A DNA stretch of 64,000 nucleotides. Source: Janthinobacterium silvisoli. GTDB taxonomy: Bacteria > Pseudomonadota > Gammaproteobacteria > Burkholderiales > Burkholderiaceae_D. Positions within the stretch are counted from its first letter, which is position 1. Each line of letters opens with the position of its first letter. The position numbers and the translations under genes were made by a program. Of this stretch, positions 1-9,175 are shown in pieces. A model generated the notes under the pieces. That model was not told where the DNA came from and did no database searches. It saw nothing but the letters and a program-made list of their open reading frames with translations. Location: NCBI RefSeq assembly GCF_014200725.1, contig NZ_JACHCL010000003.1:248001-312000 (forward strand), in the 5' to 3' direction.

Positions 1-1
1 C

Positions 2-1084
2 CAGTTCCTCGGTGGCCTGAGCCTGGGCATGATCGCGCTGGCGCTGCAAACGCCGCTGTGGTTTGCTGCCTGCATCGCCGTGCTGGCCGTGGCTGCACTG
101 GCCGCATCGACGCACGACATCGTCTGCGACGGCCTGTATATCGCCAGCCTGTCGAACAAGCAGCAAGCGGCTTACGCAGGCTGGCAAGGCGCCTTCTTCA
201 ACGCGGGCAAGTTCATCTCGCTGGGCGGCCTGGTGATCCTGGCCGGCTACCTGGAGAAAAATATCGGCGTCAAGTCCGCCTGGTCGGTGATCTTCCTGAT
301 CATCGGCGCCATCATGGTGTCGCTGGCCGCCTATCACATCTGGTCGCTGCCGCAAGTGCGCAATACCGCCGTGAAGGACAAGAGCATCGCCGGCATCAGC
401 CGCACCCTGTGGGAAGTGCTGGTGGACTTCCTGAAAAAGCCTGGCATCTGGGGCATGATCGCCTTCATCATCCTGTTCCGCGCCGGCGAAGCGCAGGTGC
501 AGACCATCGGCCCGCTGTTCCTGCGCGAAGCGCGCGAACTGGGCGGCCTGGGCCTGTCGACAGTGGAAGTGGGCGCCGTGTATGGCACGGCTGGCACGGT
601 AGCGTTTTTGCTGGGCAGCATAGGCGGTGGCTACTTCACTTCATGGCTGGGCCTGAAACGCGCCATGTTCTTCCTGATCCTGGCCATGAACTTGCCGAAC
701 CTGGTGTTTTACTACCTGAGCCACAGCCTGCCGAGCGACCTGACCCTGATCACGGCTGCCCTGAGCGTGGAAATGTTTGGCTACGGTTTTGGTTTCGTCG
801 GCCTGATCCTGTTCATGATGCAGGTGGTCTCGGTGGGCAAATACCAGACCGCCCACTATGCGTTTGCCACCGGCGTGATGCAGCTGGGCTTCGTGCTGTT
901 CAAGATGATCAGCGGCGATATCCAGATGGCGCTGGGCTACAAGAATTTCTTCCTGTGGGTGCTGGTATCGGCCATTCCCGTACTGGTGCTGTCGCGCTTC
1001 ATGCGCGTGGGACCAAAAGAGAGCGCCGACAAGCCGGAACTCGGCAAATCCGAGTCCCCACCAGCGGCAGCCAGCGCAAATTAA
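2..1084 (+). CDS. MFS permease, AmpG/PAT-like, 5' truncated by window edge
   Basis: A multi-pass inner-membrane permease of the major facilitator superfamily whose N-terminus lies before the window; the frame is open from base 2. The visible ~360 residues contain repeated hydrophobic segments and the acidic motif THDIVCDGLYIASLS in a position like that of AmpG/PAT-family permeases, which import muropeptides or amino sugars. It ends in a soluble Pro/Ala/Ser-rich tail. An ABC ATPase starts 24 bp downstream on the same strand, so the two are probably co-transcribed. The nearby NagX-like, TonB-receptor and GntR genes suggest an amino sugar or chitooligosaccharide substrate, but that is context only. 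The family call is fairly safe; the substrate is not. Confidence 0.75.
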   Translation, partial: QFLGGLSLGMIALALQTPLWFAACIAVLAVAALAASTHDIVCDGLYIASLSNKQQAAYAGWQGAFFNAGKFISLGGLVILAGYLEKNIGVKSAWSVIFLIIGAIMVSLAAYHIWSLPQVRNTAVKDKSIAGISRTLWEVLVDFLKKPGIWGMIAFIILFRAGEAQVQTIGPLFLREARELGGLGLSTVEVGAVYGTAGTVAFLLGSIGGGYFTSWLGLKRAMFFLILAMNLPNLVFYYLSHSLPSDLTLITAALSVEMFGYGFGFVGLILFMMQVVSVGKYQTAHYAFATGVMQLGFVLFKMISGDIQMALGYKNFFLWVLVSAIPVLVLSRFMRVGPKESADKPELGKSESPPAAASAN

Positions 1085-1108
1085 GAGTCAACCGGAGTCA
1101 CGACGTAC

Positions 1109-2218
1109 ATGGCACAAATCGTTTTAAACAATATCGTCAAGCTGTATGACGACAAGCACCCGGTCATCCACGGCATCGACCTCGACATCCGCGACGGCGA
1201 ATTCGTGGTCTTTGTCGGCCCGTCCGGCTGCGGCAAGTCGACCCTGCTGCGCATGATCGCCGGCCTGGAAGACATCAGCGGCGGCGAGCTGCACATCGGC
1301 GGCAAGCTGGCCAACGATATCGCGCCGGCCGAGCGCGGCCTGGCGATGGTCTTCCAGAGCTACGCCCTGTATCCGCACATGACCGTGTTCGAGAACATGG
1401 CGTTTGCCTTGAACCTGGCGGGCCACAAGAAGGCCGAGGTGCGGGCCGCCGTGGAACGGGCCGCCGACATACTGCAGATTACGCCGCTGCTCAAACGCAA
1501 GCCGAAAGACCTGTCGGGCGGCCAGCGCCAGCGGGTGGCCATCGGCCGCGCCATCGTGCGCAAGCCACAAGTGTTTTTGTTCGACGAGCCGCTGTCGAAC
1601 CTGGATGCCTCGCTGCGCGTGCAGATGCGCGTGGAAATCTCGCGCCTGCATCAGGAATTGAAGACCACCATGATCTACGTCACGCACGACCAGGTCGAAG
1701 CGATGACCCTGGGCGAGCGCATCGTGGTGTTCAACGGCGGGCGCATCGAACAGGTGGGCAGCCCACATGAGCTGTATAACAATCCGGGCAATCTGTTCGT
1801 GGCCGGCTTCCTCGGTGCGCCGAAGATGAACTTCATTCCCTGCACCGCGATGCAAGGCGAGGCTGGCAAGGTCAGCGTGCGCCTGCCCGGCGGCGCCGTC
1901 ATCGATGTCGCCGCCAATGGCAGCACCATAGCAAGCGGCGACAGCCTGACCCTGGGCGTGCGCGCCGAACACCTGGGCCTGCGCAGCGCGGCAGATACCC
2001 AGGATAACCTGGTCGACGCCAGGGTCAGCCATGTTGAATACCTGGGCGACGTCGCCATCGTCTACGCCAGCATGGAGGGCGTGCCCGAGATGCTGGCCGT
2101 AAAACAGCCAGCCGAGGAAGAGTTGCTGCAAGCGGGCAACGCCATGCGGCTGTCTCTGCCACCTCAGCGCTGTTTGCTGTTTGATGCTGCAGGGAAAGCG
2201 CTACCGCGTACAGTTTAG
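1109..2218 (+). CDS. ugpC: ABC transporter ATP-binding protein, UgpC/MsmK type
   Basis: This 369-residue cytoplasmic ATPase is of the kind that energises carbohydrate ABC importers. Walker A GPSGCGKST is at residues 37-45, the signature LSGGQ at 135-139, Walker B VFLFDE at 155-160 and the switch histidine at 193. A TOBE-type C-terminal domain of ~130 residues is typical of the MalK/UgpC/MsmK branch. GGAG at 1094-1097 precedes the ATG. No cognate permease or binding protein lies in the window, so it is either a shared ATPase (as MsmK can be) or its partners are upstream. The gene symbol reflects family naming; a glycerol-3-phosphate substrate is not implied. Confidence 0.85.
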   Translation: MAQIVLNNIVKLYDDKHPVIHGIDLDIRDGEFVVFVGPSGCGKSTLLRMIAGLEDISGGELHIGGKLANDIAPAERGLAMVFQSYALYPHMTVFENMAFALNLAGHKKAEVRAAVERAADILQITPLLKRKPKDLSGGQRQRVAIGRAIVRKPQVFLFDEPLSNLDASLRVQMRVEISRLHQELKTTMIYVTHDQVEAMTLGERIVVFNGGRIEQVGSPHELYNNPGNLFVAGFLGAPKMNFIPCTAMQGEAGKVSVRLPGGAVIDVAANGSTIASGDSLTLGVRAEHLGLRSAADTQDNLVDARVSHVEYLGDVAIVYASMEGVPEMLAVKQPAEEELLQAGNAMRLSLPPQRCLLFDAAGKALPRTV

Positions 2219-2392
2219 CGCCCTGCCGCGGCCGTTTATGTGACAATAGCCGCTGTTTACCATGCTGGCGCCCTTTGACTTGTGCGCCCAGAATGGCAGA
2301 ATACATGTTTTTCAAGCTAGCCTGGCCCCTTGCGTTGCCACTACGGCAACCAGTGCCGGTGCATACTTTTGTTATTGATTGAAGGATTGACC

Positions 2393-3709
2393 ATGTCCCA
2401 ATTCCGCCTTGCCCGTCTTAGCCTGCTCCTGGCCGCCATCGGCCTGAACATGCTGCCCGCCCTGTCGCACGCGCAGGATGCGCAACCTGCCGCGCCTGCC
2501 GCAGGCGCACCGGCTGCCGCTCCTGCCGACACGGTGCGTCCTGAAGTCTTCAAGCTGCTCGATCCAGCGCAGGTGAAGGCATCGATGGATGCCAAGAACT
2601 ATGCCGACGTACAAAGCCGCATCGACCAGGTCGCCGCCATCCCGGCCTTGACGCCGTATGAGCTGTTCGTGCTGAACCGCCTGCGCGTAGCGCTCGCATC
2701 GACCACCAACAATGCGCCGATGGCCATGACGGCACTGGAAGCGGTGATTGAATCTGGCAAGCTCGACAAGAAAGCCCAGGGCGACTTCATCCAGGCACTG
2801 GCGAACTACCACTACAACGCCAAGGATTACACCAACGCCATCAAATGGTTCACCCGCTACCAGACCGAGACTGGCGACGTGGCCAGCGTGCGCCCGTACA
2901 TCATCCGCGCTTACTACTTCAACAATGATTTTGCGCGTGCGAAACAGGAATTGCTGAGCGACATCACGGCCAAGCAACAGGCAGGCCAGACGCCAACCAT
3001 CGAAGAACTGCAATTGCTGGCCAATACTGGCTCGAAGAGCAAGGACCAGGCGACCTACCTGATCGCCATGGAAAACCTGGTGCGCTACTACCCGTCGGAC
3101 GATTACTGGAGCGACCTGCTGGGCCGCCTGCAAGGCAAGGCTGGCTACTCGGACCGGTTCGCGCTTGACGTGCTGCGCCTGCAAAACCAGGCCGTGAAAA
3201 CCATGTCGCCGGAAGACTATAGCGACATGGGCGAAATCGCCCTGCAAAACGCCTTCCCGACCGAAGCGAAAAAAGTGCTGGATGCCGGCTTTGCCAAGGG
3301 CGTGCTGGGTACCGGCGCCAATGCAGCCAAGCACAAGAAACTGCGCGACCAGGCCAACAAGGCTGCCGCCGACGACGTGAAAAACATCGCCACCGGCGAA
3401 GCCTCCGCCTTGAAGAGCAAGGACGGTACAGGCTTGATCAACCTCGGTTACGCCTATATCACGATGGACCAGTTCGACAAAGGTATCGACCTGATCCAGA
3501 AAGGCATCGCCAAGGGCGGCCTGAAACGTCCTGAAGACGCCAAACTGCGTCTGGGTTATTCCTACGCCATGGCCGGCAAGAAAGATGAAGCCATCAAGGA
3601 GCTGGAAACGATCAAGGGTACTGACGGCGTCAGCGACCTGGCCCGCTACTGGATTTTTTGGCTGAACCGTCCGGTGGCGGCAGCGGCAGCGCCTGCAGCA
3701 GCACAATAA
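2393..3709 (+). CDS. Periplasmic tetratricopeptide-repeat protein
   Basis: A 438-residue exported protein. The ATG at 2393 was chosen because GAAGGA lies just upstream and the protein then begins with a classical signal peptide (residues 1 to about 26, ending ALSHA-Q); an upstream in-frame start would put a non-signal extension in front. An Ala/Pro-rich linker follows, then helical TPR-like repeats with recurrent Tyr/Ala pairs, clearest at the C-terminus (motifs such as AKLRLGYSYAMAGKKDEAIKE). It probably acts as a periplasmic protein-binding scaffold. A strong terminator follows directly. No specific function can be read from the sequence. Confidence 0.8.
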   Translation: MSQFRLARLSLLLAAIGLNMLPALSHAQDAQPAAPAAGAPAAAPADTVRPEVFKLLDPAQVKASMDAKNYADVQSRIDQVAAIPALTPYELFVLNRLRVALASTTNNAPMAMTALEAVIESGKLDKKAQGDFIQALANYHYNAKDYTNAIKWFTRYQTETGDVASVRPYIIRAYYFNNDFARAKQELLSDITAKQQAGQTPTIEELQLLANTGSKSKDQATYLIAMENLVRYYPSDDYWSDLLGRLQGKAGYSDRFALDVLRLQNQAVKTMSPEDYSDMGEIALQNAFPTEAKKVLDAGFAKGVLGTGANAAKHKKLRDQANKAAADDVKNIATGEASALKSKDGTGLINLGYAYITMDQFDKGIDLIQKGIAKGGLKRPEDAKLRLGYSYAMAGKKDEAIKELETIKGTDGVSDLARYWIFWLNRPVAAAAAPAAAQ

Positions 3710-3731
3710 GTCTTGCAAGCTTAAGTCCCCA

Positions 3732-3767
3732 AGCGGCTCCCGGCATGTACCGGAGCCGCTTTTTTTT
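3732..3767 (+). terminator. Rho-independent terminator after TPR gene
   Basis: A 9-bp GC-rich stem (AGCGGCTCC at 3732-3740 with GGAGCCGCT at 3752-3760) is followed by a run of eight T. It lies 22 bp after the TPR gene stop. Confidence 0.9.
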
Positions 3768-3827
3768 GCGCCGATATTTATCTTTTTTATAATTTTAAAA
3801 AATTCAAAACAGGAGATGATCATCACC

Positions 3828-5024
3828 ATGCCGTCCACTACCGCCACGAGCACACAAGAACGCCTGATCAGCCTGGATGCCTTTCGTGGCTTCGTGATCC
3901 TGGCGATGATCTGGGTCAACTACCTGGGCGGCATGCCGAACATCCCCTACTGGCTGGAACATGCTGGGCCGCGCGCCGACGGCATCACCCTGCCCGACCT
4001 GGTGTTTCCCGGCTTTTTGTTCATGGTGGGCATGGCCATTCCACTGGCCCTGCAGCGTCACTGCGGCCATGTCACGCCTGCCCTGCTGGGACGGCTGCTC
4101 TGGCGTTCAGCCAGCCTGATGCTCGCTGGCGTGATGCTGGTCAATGCCTACCGCTACGATGCAGCAGCCGCCCTGCTGCCGCGCGCGCCGTATTACCTGT
4201 TGTTTTACGTGGCGATGATCTTGCTGTGGCGCCAGGGTGCGGGACGCCGGGAATTGCTTGCCGGCGGCGCGCTGATGCTGTTCTTGCTGGCCAGTTTCCG
4301 CGGCCAGCTCAATGAAGAATTTTCCAGCACCTGGCTGCAACCGAGTTGGTGGGGCATCCTCGGCATGATAGGCTGGTCCTATCTGCTGTGCAGCCTGATC
4401 TACCTGGCTTGCAACGGCAACGGCACGGCACTGATGGGGGCGTTTGCCGGCTTGATCGTGCTGTATATGGGCGGCACGGCAGGCAGCCTGGACTTCTTGC
4501 CAGCTGGCATCAACAAGCTGGTGAACGTGCCGCAACTGCTCGGCTCAACGGCTGCCAATGTGATGGCCGGTACGCTGGTGGGGCGCTTGTTCCTGCGCGA
4601 TGCCGCGCTCAGCAACCGTCAGCGCATCGTCTTCATGGCCTGGTTTGCCGCCGGCCTGTTTACCGCCGGCCTGCTGCTGCGGCCGTATCATCAGATTAAC
4701 AAGATTTTCGCTACCGAATCGTACACCTTGGTGTGCAGCGGCATCGTGCTGGCCATGTTCCTGCTGTTTTACATCGTGATCGATATCTGGCGCTGGCGCG
4801 CCTGGGCAGCCCTGCTGCTGCCGGCCGGCGCCAATGCCCTGTTTGCCTACATCGCGCCCGACCTGTGGGAACAATTGGCAGCCGTGCTGCACCTGCCCCG
4901 CTTCTGGTGGCCCTGGTGGGAAACGGGCGGCGCCGCCGGCCTATTGAACGCGGCCGTCGTCACCGCCCTGATGCTGCTGCTGACCTTGCTGGCCAGCCGC
5001 TACCATCTCAAGCTGAAGTTTTAG
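3828..5024 (+). CDS. NagX-like transmembrane acyltransferase (HGSNAT/DUF5009 family), copy 1
   Basis: A 398-residue inner-membrane protein with about ten hydrophobic segments. The ATG at 3828 is preferred over the one at 3816 because AGGAG (3811-3815) abuts the latter but is well spaced from the former. The N-terminus has RLISLDAFRGFVILAMIWVN and then LEHAG...LPDLVFPGFLFMVG; His45 aligns with the His269 proposed as catalytic in human heparan-alpha-glucosaminide N-acetyltransferase (HASWNG...DLVFPWF). NagX proteins are found in bacterial GlcNAc/chitin loci and probably acetylate or sense amino sugars across the membrane. The gene converges on a second NagX with 3 bp between stop codons. The family is well supported; the substrate is inferred. 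Confidence 0.8.
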   Translation: MPSTTATSTQERLISLDAFRGFVILAMIWVNYLGGMPNIPYWLEHAGPRADGITLPDLVFPGFLFMVGMAIPLALQRHCGHVTPALLGRLLWRSASLMLAGVMLVNAYRYDAAAALLPRAPYYLLFYVAMILLWRQGAGRRELLAGGALMLFLLASFRGQLNEEFSSTWLQPSWWGILGMIGWSYLLCSLIYLACNGNGTALMGAFAGLIVLYMGGTAGSLDFLPAGINKLVNVPQLLGSTAANVMAGTLVGRLFLRDAALSNRQRIVFMAWFAAGLFTAGLLLRPYHQINKIFATESYTLVCSGIVLAMFLLFYIVIDIWRWRAWAALLLPAGANALFAYIAPDLWEQLAAVLHLPRFWWPWWETGGAAGLLNAAVVTALMLLLTLLASRYHLKLKF

Positions 5025-5027
5025 TGC

Positions 5028-6158
5028 TTATACCTTGATATAGATCTTGCGCTTGTCCATGCCGTAGGCGATCAGCCAGCACAGCAGCATAAAGCTGGTC
5101 GCAAACAGCAGGGACGCCAGATGCGGCGGCGCCCAGCCCACGAACACGGTGCGGTACAGCCAGTCGTAACCGTTCAGGGGGCCAACGCGCACCGTAAACG
5201 AGATGATCACCAGCAGCATGGACAGCAAGTAGATGAACAGGGTGTTCTTGCCAAACACTTCGAAGAAGTAAGTCCAGCCGGTGATACGGCGCACATCGAT
5301 GATGAACATCAACGCGGCCAGCAGCAGCACATCGAGGCCGATGCCCAGCATCACGTAAGAGCTGGTCCACAGCTTTTTATTGATGGGGAAGACCGTATTC
5401 CAGCACAGGGCCACGGCCACGCACATGACGCCCGCCACGGCCAGCAGGTACAGGCTGCGGCGCAGTTGCGCCGGCGCCGTCTGGCGTAAAAAGCTGCCCG
5501 CCAGATAGCCGGCGATCACATTGACGATCGACGGCAAGATACCCAGTATGCCTTCCGGATCAAAGGCCATGCCCTCGCCATGGTACAAATGGCCCTCGCC
5601 CAGCAAGAATAAATCCAGCCTGGACGCCGCATTGCCCTGCAGCGTGTAGTCGCCCCAGTGCGCGAGGATGGCCCAGTAGCCCAGCAAGGCCACGGCGGAA
5701 AACAGTAGCGCGCCACGGATCTTCCAGTAATGCAGGATCAAGGCGGCAGCCAGGTAACACACGGCGATGCGCTGCAGCACGCCGGGGATGCGTACCTGCG
5801 ACAGCGGTGTCCAGGCAAACTGGCCCGCAGCATCAATCTTAAAGAATGGAAACCAGTACAGGAAAAAGCCCAGCAAGAAGATCAGCGCGCTGCGCCTGAA
5901 CAGCTTGGCCAGCACCGCGCCATGGCCCAGGTTTTCATATTTACCCAGCGCAAATGCCATGGCATTGCCAACCACAAACAGAAAGCTGGGAAAGACCAGG
6001 TCGGTCAAGGTAAAACCGTGCCAGTCGGAATGCAGGAACGGCGCATACACGGTCGCCCAATCGCCCGGTGTGTTGACGACAATCATCAGCGCAACGGTCA
6101 GGCCGCGCAAGACATCGAGTGCGAGATAGCGTTGAGAGCTCGGCGTTAAAGTTGTCAT
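5028..6158 (-). CDS. nagX: NagX-type transmembrane acyltransferase (HGSNAT/DUF5009 family), copy 2
   Basis: A 376-residue multi-pass membrane protein that starts with RYLALDVLRGLTVALMIVVN and carries FLHSDWHGFTLTDLVFPSF. His43 occupies the HGSNAT active-site position, and the WHG matches human WNG better than copy 1 does. About ten transmembrane segments alternate with short loops. It lies 62 bp downstream of a TonB-dependent receptor on the same strand, with a terminator in between, so it is transcribed either by readthrough or from its own promoter. No good ribosome-binding site is visible before the ATG. It probably works with the receptor in GlcNAc or chitooligosaccharide use, as NagX does in other proteobacteria. 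Confidence 0.82.
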   Translation of the reverse strand: MTTLTPSSQRYLALDVLRGLTVALMIVVNTPGDWATVYAPFLHSDWHGFTLTDLVFPSFLFVVGNAMAFALGKYENLGHGAVLAKLFRRSALIFLLGFFLYWFPFFKIDAAGQFAWTPLSQVRIPGVLQRIAVCYLAAALILHYWKIRGALLFSAVALLGYWAILAHWGDYTLQGNAASRLDLFLLGEGHLYHGEGMAFDPEGILGILPSIVNVIAGYLAGSFLRQTAPAQLRRSLYLLAVAGVMCVAVALCWNTVFPINKKLWTSSYVMLGIGLDVLLLAALMFIIDVRRITGWTYFFEVFGKNTLFIYLLSMLLVIISFTVRVGPLNGYDWLYRTVFVGWAPPHLASLLFATSFMLLCWLIAYGMDKRKIYIKV

Positions 6159-6169
6159 GATTCAGCAAT

Positions 6170-6209
6170 GTAAAGAGAAAAACCGGCTCCCGCTTGTGGC
6201 AGGGAGCCG
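6170..6209 (-). terminator. Rho-independent terminator after TonB receptor 1
   Basis: Read on the minus strand, CGGCTCCC (6209-6202) pairs with GGGAGCCG (6191-6184), followed by a T-rich tract (6182-6170). It sits between the receptor stop and the downstream nagX start, so it should separate or attenuate the two genes. Confidence 0.8.
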
Positions 6210-6220
6210 TCCAAAAAAAC

Positions 6221-8971
6221 TTACAGTTTGGCGCGCAGGCCAAAATAATATTGACGGCCATTCGAATACAGCGCCGTCGGCTGGTCCTTGTTGGCGCCAT
6301 AATACTTGAGCACCGGATTGTTCAGGTTCAGCACGTCAAAGGTCAGCGAGTACCGCTCGTCGATCTTGTAATTGATCGATGCGGCCAGGTTGCCCACGCC
6401 ATTCACATACTGCGGTGAACTGCTGAACAGGCCGGCCAGGAAGCTGGAACGGTAGGTGTAAGCCAGGCGGGCGCTCAGGCGCGCATCTTCGTAATAGCCT
6501 TCCACGTTATAGGTGCCTTTCGAGCTGCCCACCACGGCCGCACCATCGGCCGCCTTGCCATTGGTATAGGTGTAATTGCTCACCACGCCGAAGCCGCCCC
6601 ACAGACCTTGCTGGTAACTGAGTTCCACACCCTTGTTGGTGGCGCCGATATTGGTCGGCGACTGGATCACATAGGTGTTGAATTTCTTGAACGTATTATT
6701 GTAATAGGTCACGGGCGCCGTGCCGAAGGTCACATAGGACTTCATGTCCATATAAAACACGCCGGCAGACAACATGGCCTTGGGCGCGAAATACCATTCC
6801 AGGGTGGCGTCGTAATTGGTCGAGCGGATCGGTTTCAGATCAGGATTGCCACCCGTGCCTGTCAGCAACTGATCGTTCAGGTTGACCGCCCCCACCAGCG
6901 CGCTGTAATCGGCGCGCGCCATGGTTTTCGCTACTGCCGCGCGGGCCACCAAATCCTTGCTCAGGTCAAACTTGAAGTTTGCGCTGGGCAATACATCAGT
7001 GTAGCTGTGCTTGACGACGGTCGGCGTGTACGTGCCAAACAGGTTGTCCTGGCCAATCGGATTCGGGCCACCCGGCACATTCGTCACCGTCGTTTGCTGG
7101 GTGCGCACCAAGCGCACGCCCACATTGCCGCGCCATTTATTGCCCGACAAATTGGCCATCACATAGGCTGCACTGTCTTTTTCCTTCACGTCCAGTTCGG
7201 CTGGCCAGTTGCGCGAATTCGGTCCGCCGGTGGTGTCGTACTGATTGGCCCAGGCCACCAGGTCGGCAGGACTGAGCTGCCAGTAGCGGCCGTAGCCGCC
7301 ACCGCCGAGGCCCTTGCCATAGTCGCCCGGATAAGTGGCGCCGCTCCATACCGGCAAGGGGGCGTTGGTGGTGCCGTCGCACAGGGCGCAACTGCGGTTT
7401 TCCGGCCACGACACATTGCGGTGATGTTCCGCATAACGGGCGCCGAATTTCAGCGATTCCAGCACGCCCATATCCATGCTCAGCTCGCCGTCAAGCTGGC
7501 CGTATTTTTCCGTGTCCAGGGTTTCCACGTGCGAGCCCCAGGCCGAGGCCGTGACGACATTGCTGAACTTGGAGACATCGAGGCCAGGGAAATTCATCTT
7601 GGCCGGCGACAGGCTGTTCAACTGATACGACACGCCGATGCCGCTCAGGCCCGCCTCGTAGCCCAGGTCGACCGGCGTTTCGCCGATACCGCGCGTGTAA
7701 CCCAGGCTGCCCGTGATGCGCAGCCGGTCGCTGGCGCGGTAACTGCCATTGAAATCGATATAGGCGGTCGAGGAATTCGAGCCGGGACGGTAGATCTGAT
7801 CCACCAGGCCCGGATACAGCTGCCCGTTATAGGGCGTGGTGCCGGCAAGCGGATATTGCGAAGCAGGAATCTCTGCCGCCACCAGGGTATTGTTCTTGAC
7901 CGTGAATGCGCTGGGGATTACGCCCACATGCTTGCCGTCATTGTCCACCGCATTGAGGTTGGCTCCCGGCTGGTTATAAAAGCTGCGGTTGTAATTGGCC
8001 GCATCGAGCTTGGAATAAAAGCCATTCACGTCCAGCATCAGGTCGTTAGTCGGCTTGAACTGCAAGTCGATGCTGCCGCCTTGCCGCTTGCGCACCTGTT
8101 CGAACAGGGCCGAATTGATGCCCAGCGGGGCCAGCACGCCGGCCAGTTCAGGATACTTCTGCGCGGCCGGGCTGTTGGCATCGATGGCGCCATAACCAAA
8201 AAATTCCTGGCCGTCGCGGCGCTCGTGGCGTTTTTCAGAAAACACCTGGAACAGCACGCCCATGGTCTTAGCCTCGTTCTTCCAGTTGAACAGGGCATTC
8301 ATTTGCGGATCGGTCTTGCCGGGCAAGTCCGCGTAAATCGCCTGCACCGCCAGTTCCGCCGTGAACGGATCTTTAAAACTCAGCGGCTTGCGCGTCTCGA
8401 TATTGATGGAACCGGCCACGCCCCCTTCCACCAGGTCGGCCTGCGCGCTTTTCTGCACCGTCACGCGGCTGACGATTTCCGACGGCAGCAAGGCAAAGCT
8501 GACGCTGCGCCCCACCGTACCGACTTGATCCGTGACAAACCAGTCGCCCGTACCGACCGCATGGCCATTGATCAGGGTTTGCGTCAGGCTGGGACTGGTG
8601 CCGCGTATGCTGACCCGGTCATTTTCGGAAAAGCCGCCCTCGCCACCCGCCGACGATGAAATGTTGACGCCTGGCACGCGCTGCACGGCGTCCGCCACGT
8701 TCTTATCGGGCAGCTTGCCGATGTCTTCGGCGCTGACCACATCGATCACCGAATCGCTATTGCGCTTCTGGCTCAGCGATTGTTCCAGCGAAGCGCGGAT
8801 GCCGGTTACCACCACGGCTTGCATAGAAGCATCAGTGGCGGCCGTGGCTGAATCAGCCTGCTGCGCCTGCGCCGCCAGGCTGAAAGACATCAGGGCGACG
8901 GCAGCGGCAACAGGACGCAAGCTCGTACGCAAAACGGAAGGGGAAGGGAAAACGGCATGCAAACGACTCAT
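6221..8971 (-). CDS. TonB-dependent receptor (TonB-Xanth-Caul type), probable chitooligosaccharide uptake, copy 1
   Basis: A 916-residue outer-membrane receptor. The signal peptide (residues 1 to ~36, ending AAQAQQ) precedes a plug domain with VVVTGIRASLEQSL, a pattern typical of the TIGR01782-like receptors. The plug continues with SAEDIGKLPDKNVADAVQRVPGV and a conserved NGHAVGTGDWFV segment. The rest is a 22-strand-type barrel ending in the expected aromatic pattern (YYFGLRAKL). GAGGAG lies a few bases before the ATG. It imports a large ligand using TonB energy. The neighbouring NagX and GntR genes suggest chitin-derived oligosaccharides, but the ligand is inferred. It is a clear paralogue of the next gene. 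Confidence 0.88.
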   Translation of the reverse strand: MSRLHAVFPSPSVLRTSLRPVAAAVALMSFSLAAQAQQADSATAATDASMQAVVVTGIRASLEQSLSQKRNSDSVIDVVSAEDIGKLPDKNVADAVQRVPGVNISSSAGGEGGFSENDRVSIRGTSPSLTQTLINGHAVGTGDWFVTDQVGTVGRSVSFALLPSEIVSRVTVQKSAQADLVEGGVAGSINIETRKPLSFKDPFTAELAVQAIYADLPGKTDPQMNALFNWKNEAKTMGVLFQVFSEKRHERRDGQEFFGYGAIDANSPAAQKYPELAGVLAPLGINSALFEQVRKRQGGSIDLQFKPTNDLMLDVNGFYSKLDAANYNRSFYNQPGANLNAVDNDGKHVGVIPSAFTVKNNTLVAAEIPASQYPLAGTTPYNGQLYPGLVDQIYRPGSNSSTAYIDFNGSYRASDRLRITGSLGYTRGIGETPVDLGYEAGLSGIGVSYQLNSLSPAKMNFPGLDVSKFSNVVTASAWGSHVETLDTEKYGQLDGELSMDMGVLESLKFGARYAEHHRNVSWPENRSCALCDGTTNAPLPVWSGATYPGDYGKGLGGGGYGRYWQLSPADLVAWANQYDTTGGPNSRNWPAELDVKEKDSAAYVMANLSGNKWRGNVGVRLVRTQQTTVTNVPGGPNPIGQDNLFGTYTPTVVKHSYTDVLPSANFKFDLSKDLVARAAVAKTMARADYSALVGAVNLNDQLLTGTGGNPDLKPIRSTNYDATLEWYFAPKAMLSAGVFYMDMKSYVTFGTAPVTYYNNTFKKFNTYVIQSPTNIGATNKGVELSYQQGLWGGFGVVSNYTYTNGKAADGAAVVGSSKGTYNVEGYYEDARLSARLAYTYRSSFLAGLFSSSPQYVNGVGNLAASINYKIDERYSLTFDVLNLNNPVLKYYGANKDQPTALYSNGRQYYFGLRAKL

Positions 8972-9079
8972 AAGCTCCTCGATTTATAGGTATACCGCCG
9001 GTGGCGGGGTGTTTTATATGAATACAGAAGGCAAACACTGCAGTACTACGACAGAACATCCGCCCGGTGGCAGGACGGC
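8972..9079 (-). promoter_or_regulatory. Upstream region of TonB receptor 1 with GGTATACC palindrome
   Basis: The perfect 8-bp palindrome GGTATACC (8989-8996) lies 18-25 bp upstream of the receptor start. GntR/HutC-family regulators of GlcNAc genes bind sites built from TGGT and ACCA half sites, so it is a plausible operator for the regulator encoded at 12224. Only the palindrome is seen directly; its role is inferred. Confidence 0.3.
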
Positions 9080-9115
9080 AAAAAAAAAGCAAGCTACCTG
9101 TAGCAGGAGCTTGCC
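9080..9115 (-). terminator. Rho-independent terminator after TonB receptor 2
   Basis: On the minus strand GCAAGCT (9114-9108) pairs with AGCTTGC (9095-9089). The stem extends inward by CCTG/CAGG with one bulge, and it is followed by nine T. The two receptor genes are therefore probably separate transcripts. Confidence 0.85.
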
Positions 9116-9175
9116 TCAAGAAAGATCAGGAAAGAGGCCAGCCTGGCGCGCATGCATCAGACTGGCTGGTATTGC

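Noticed and set aside
6608-8659. Long plus-strand frame opposite TonB receptor 1 (683 codons), and similar ones opposite receptor 2, alaS and acyl-CoA dehydrogenase
   Set aside because: They are antisense shadows of high-GC genes, with His/Arg/Gln-rich translation and no domains, whereas the opposite frames are complete recognised proteins.
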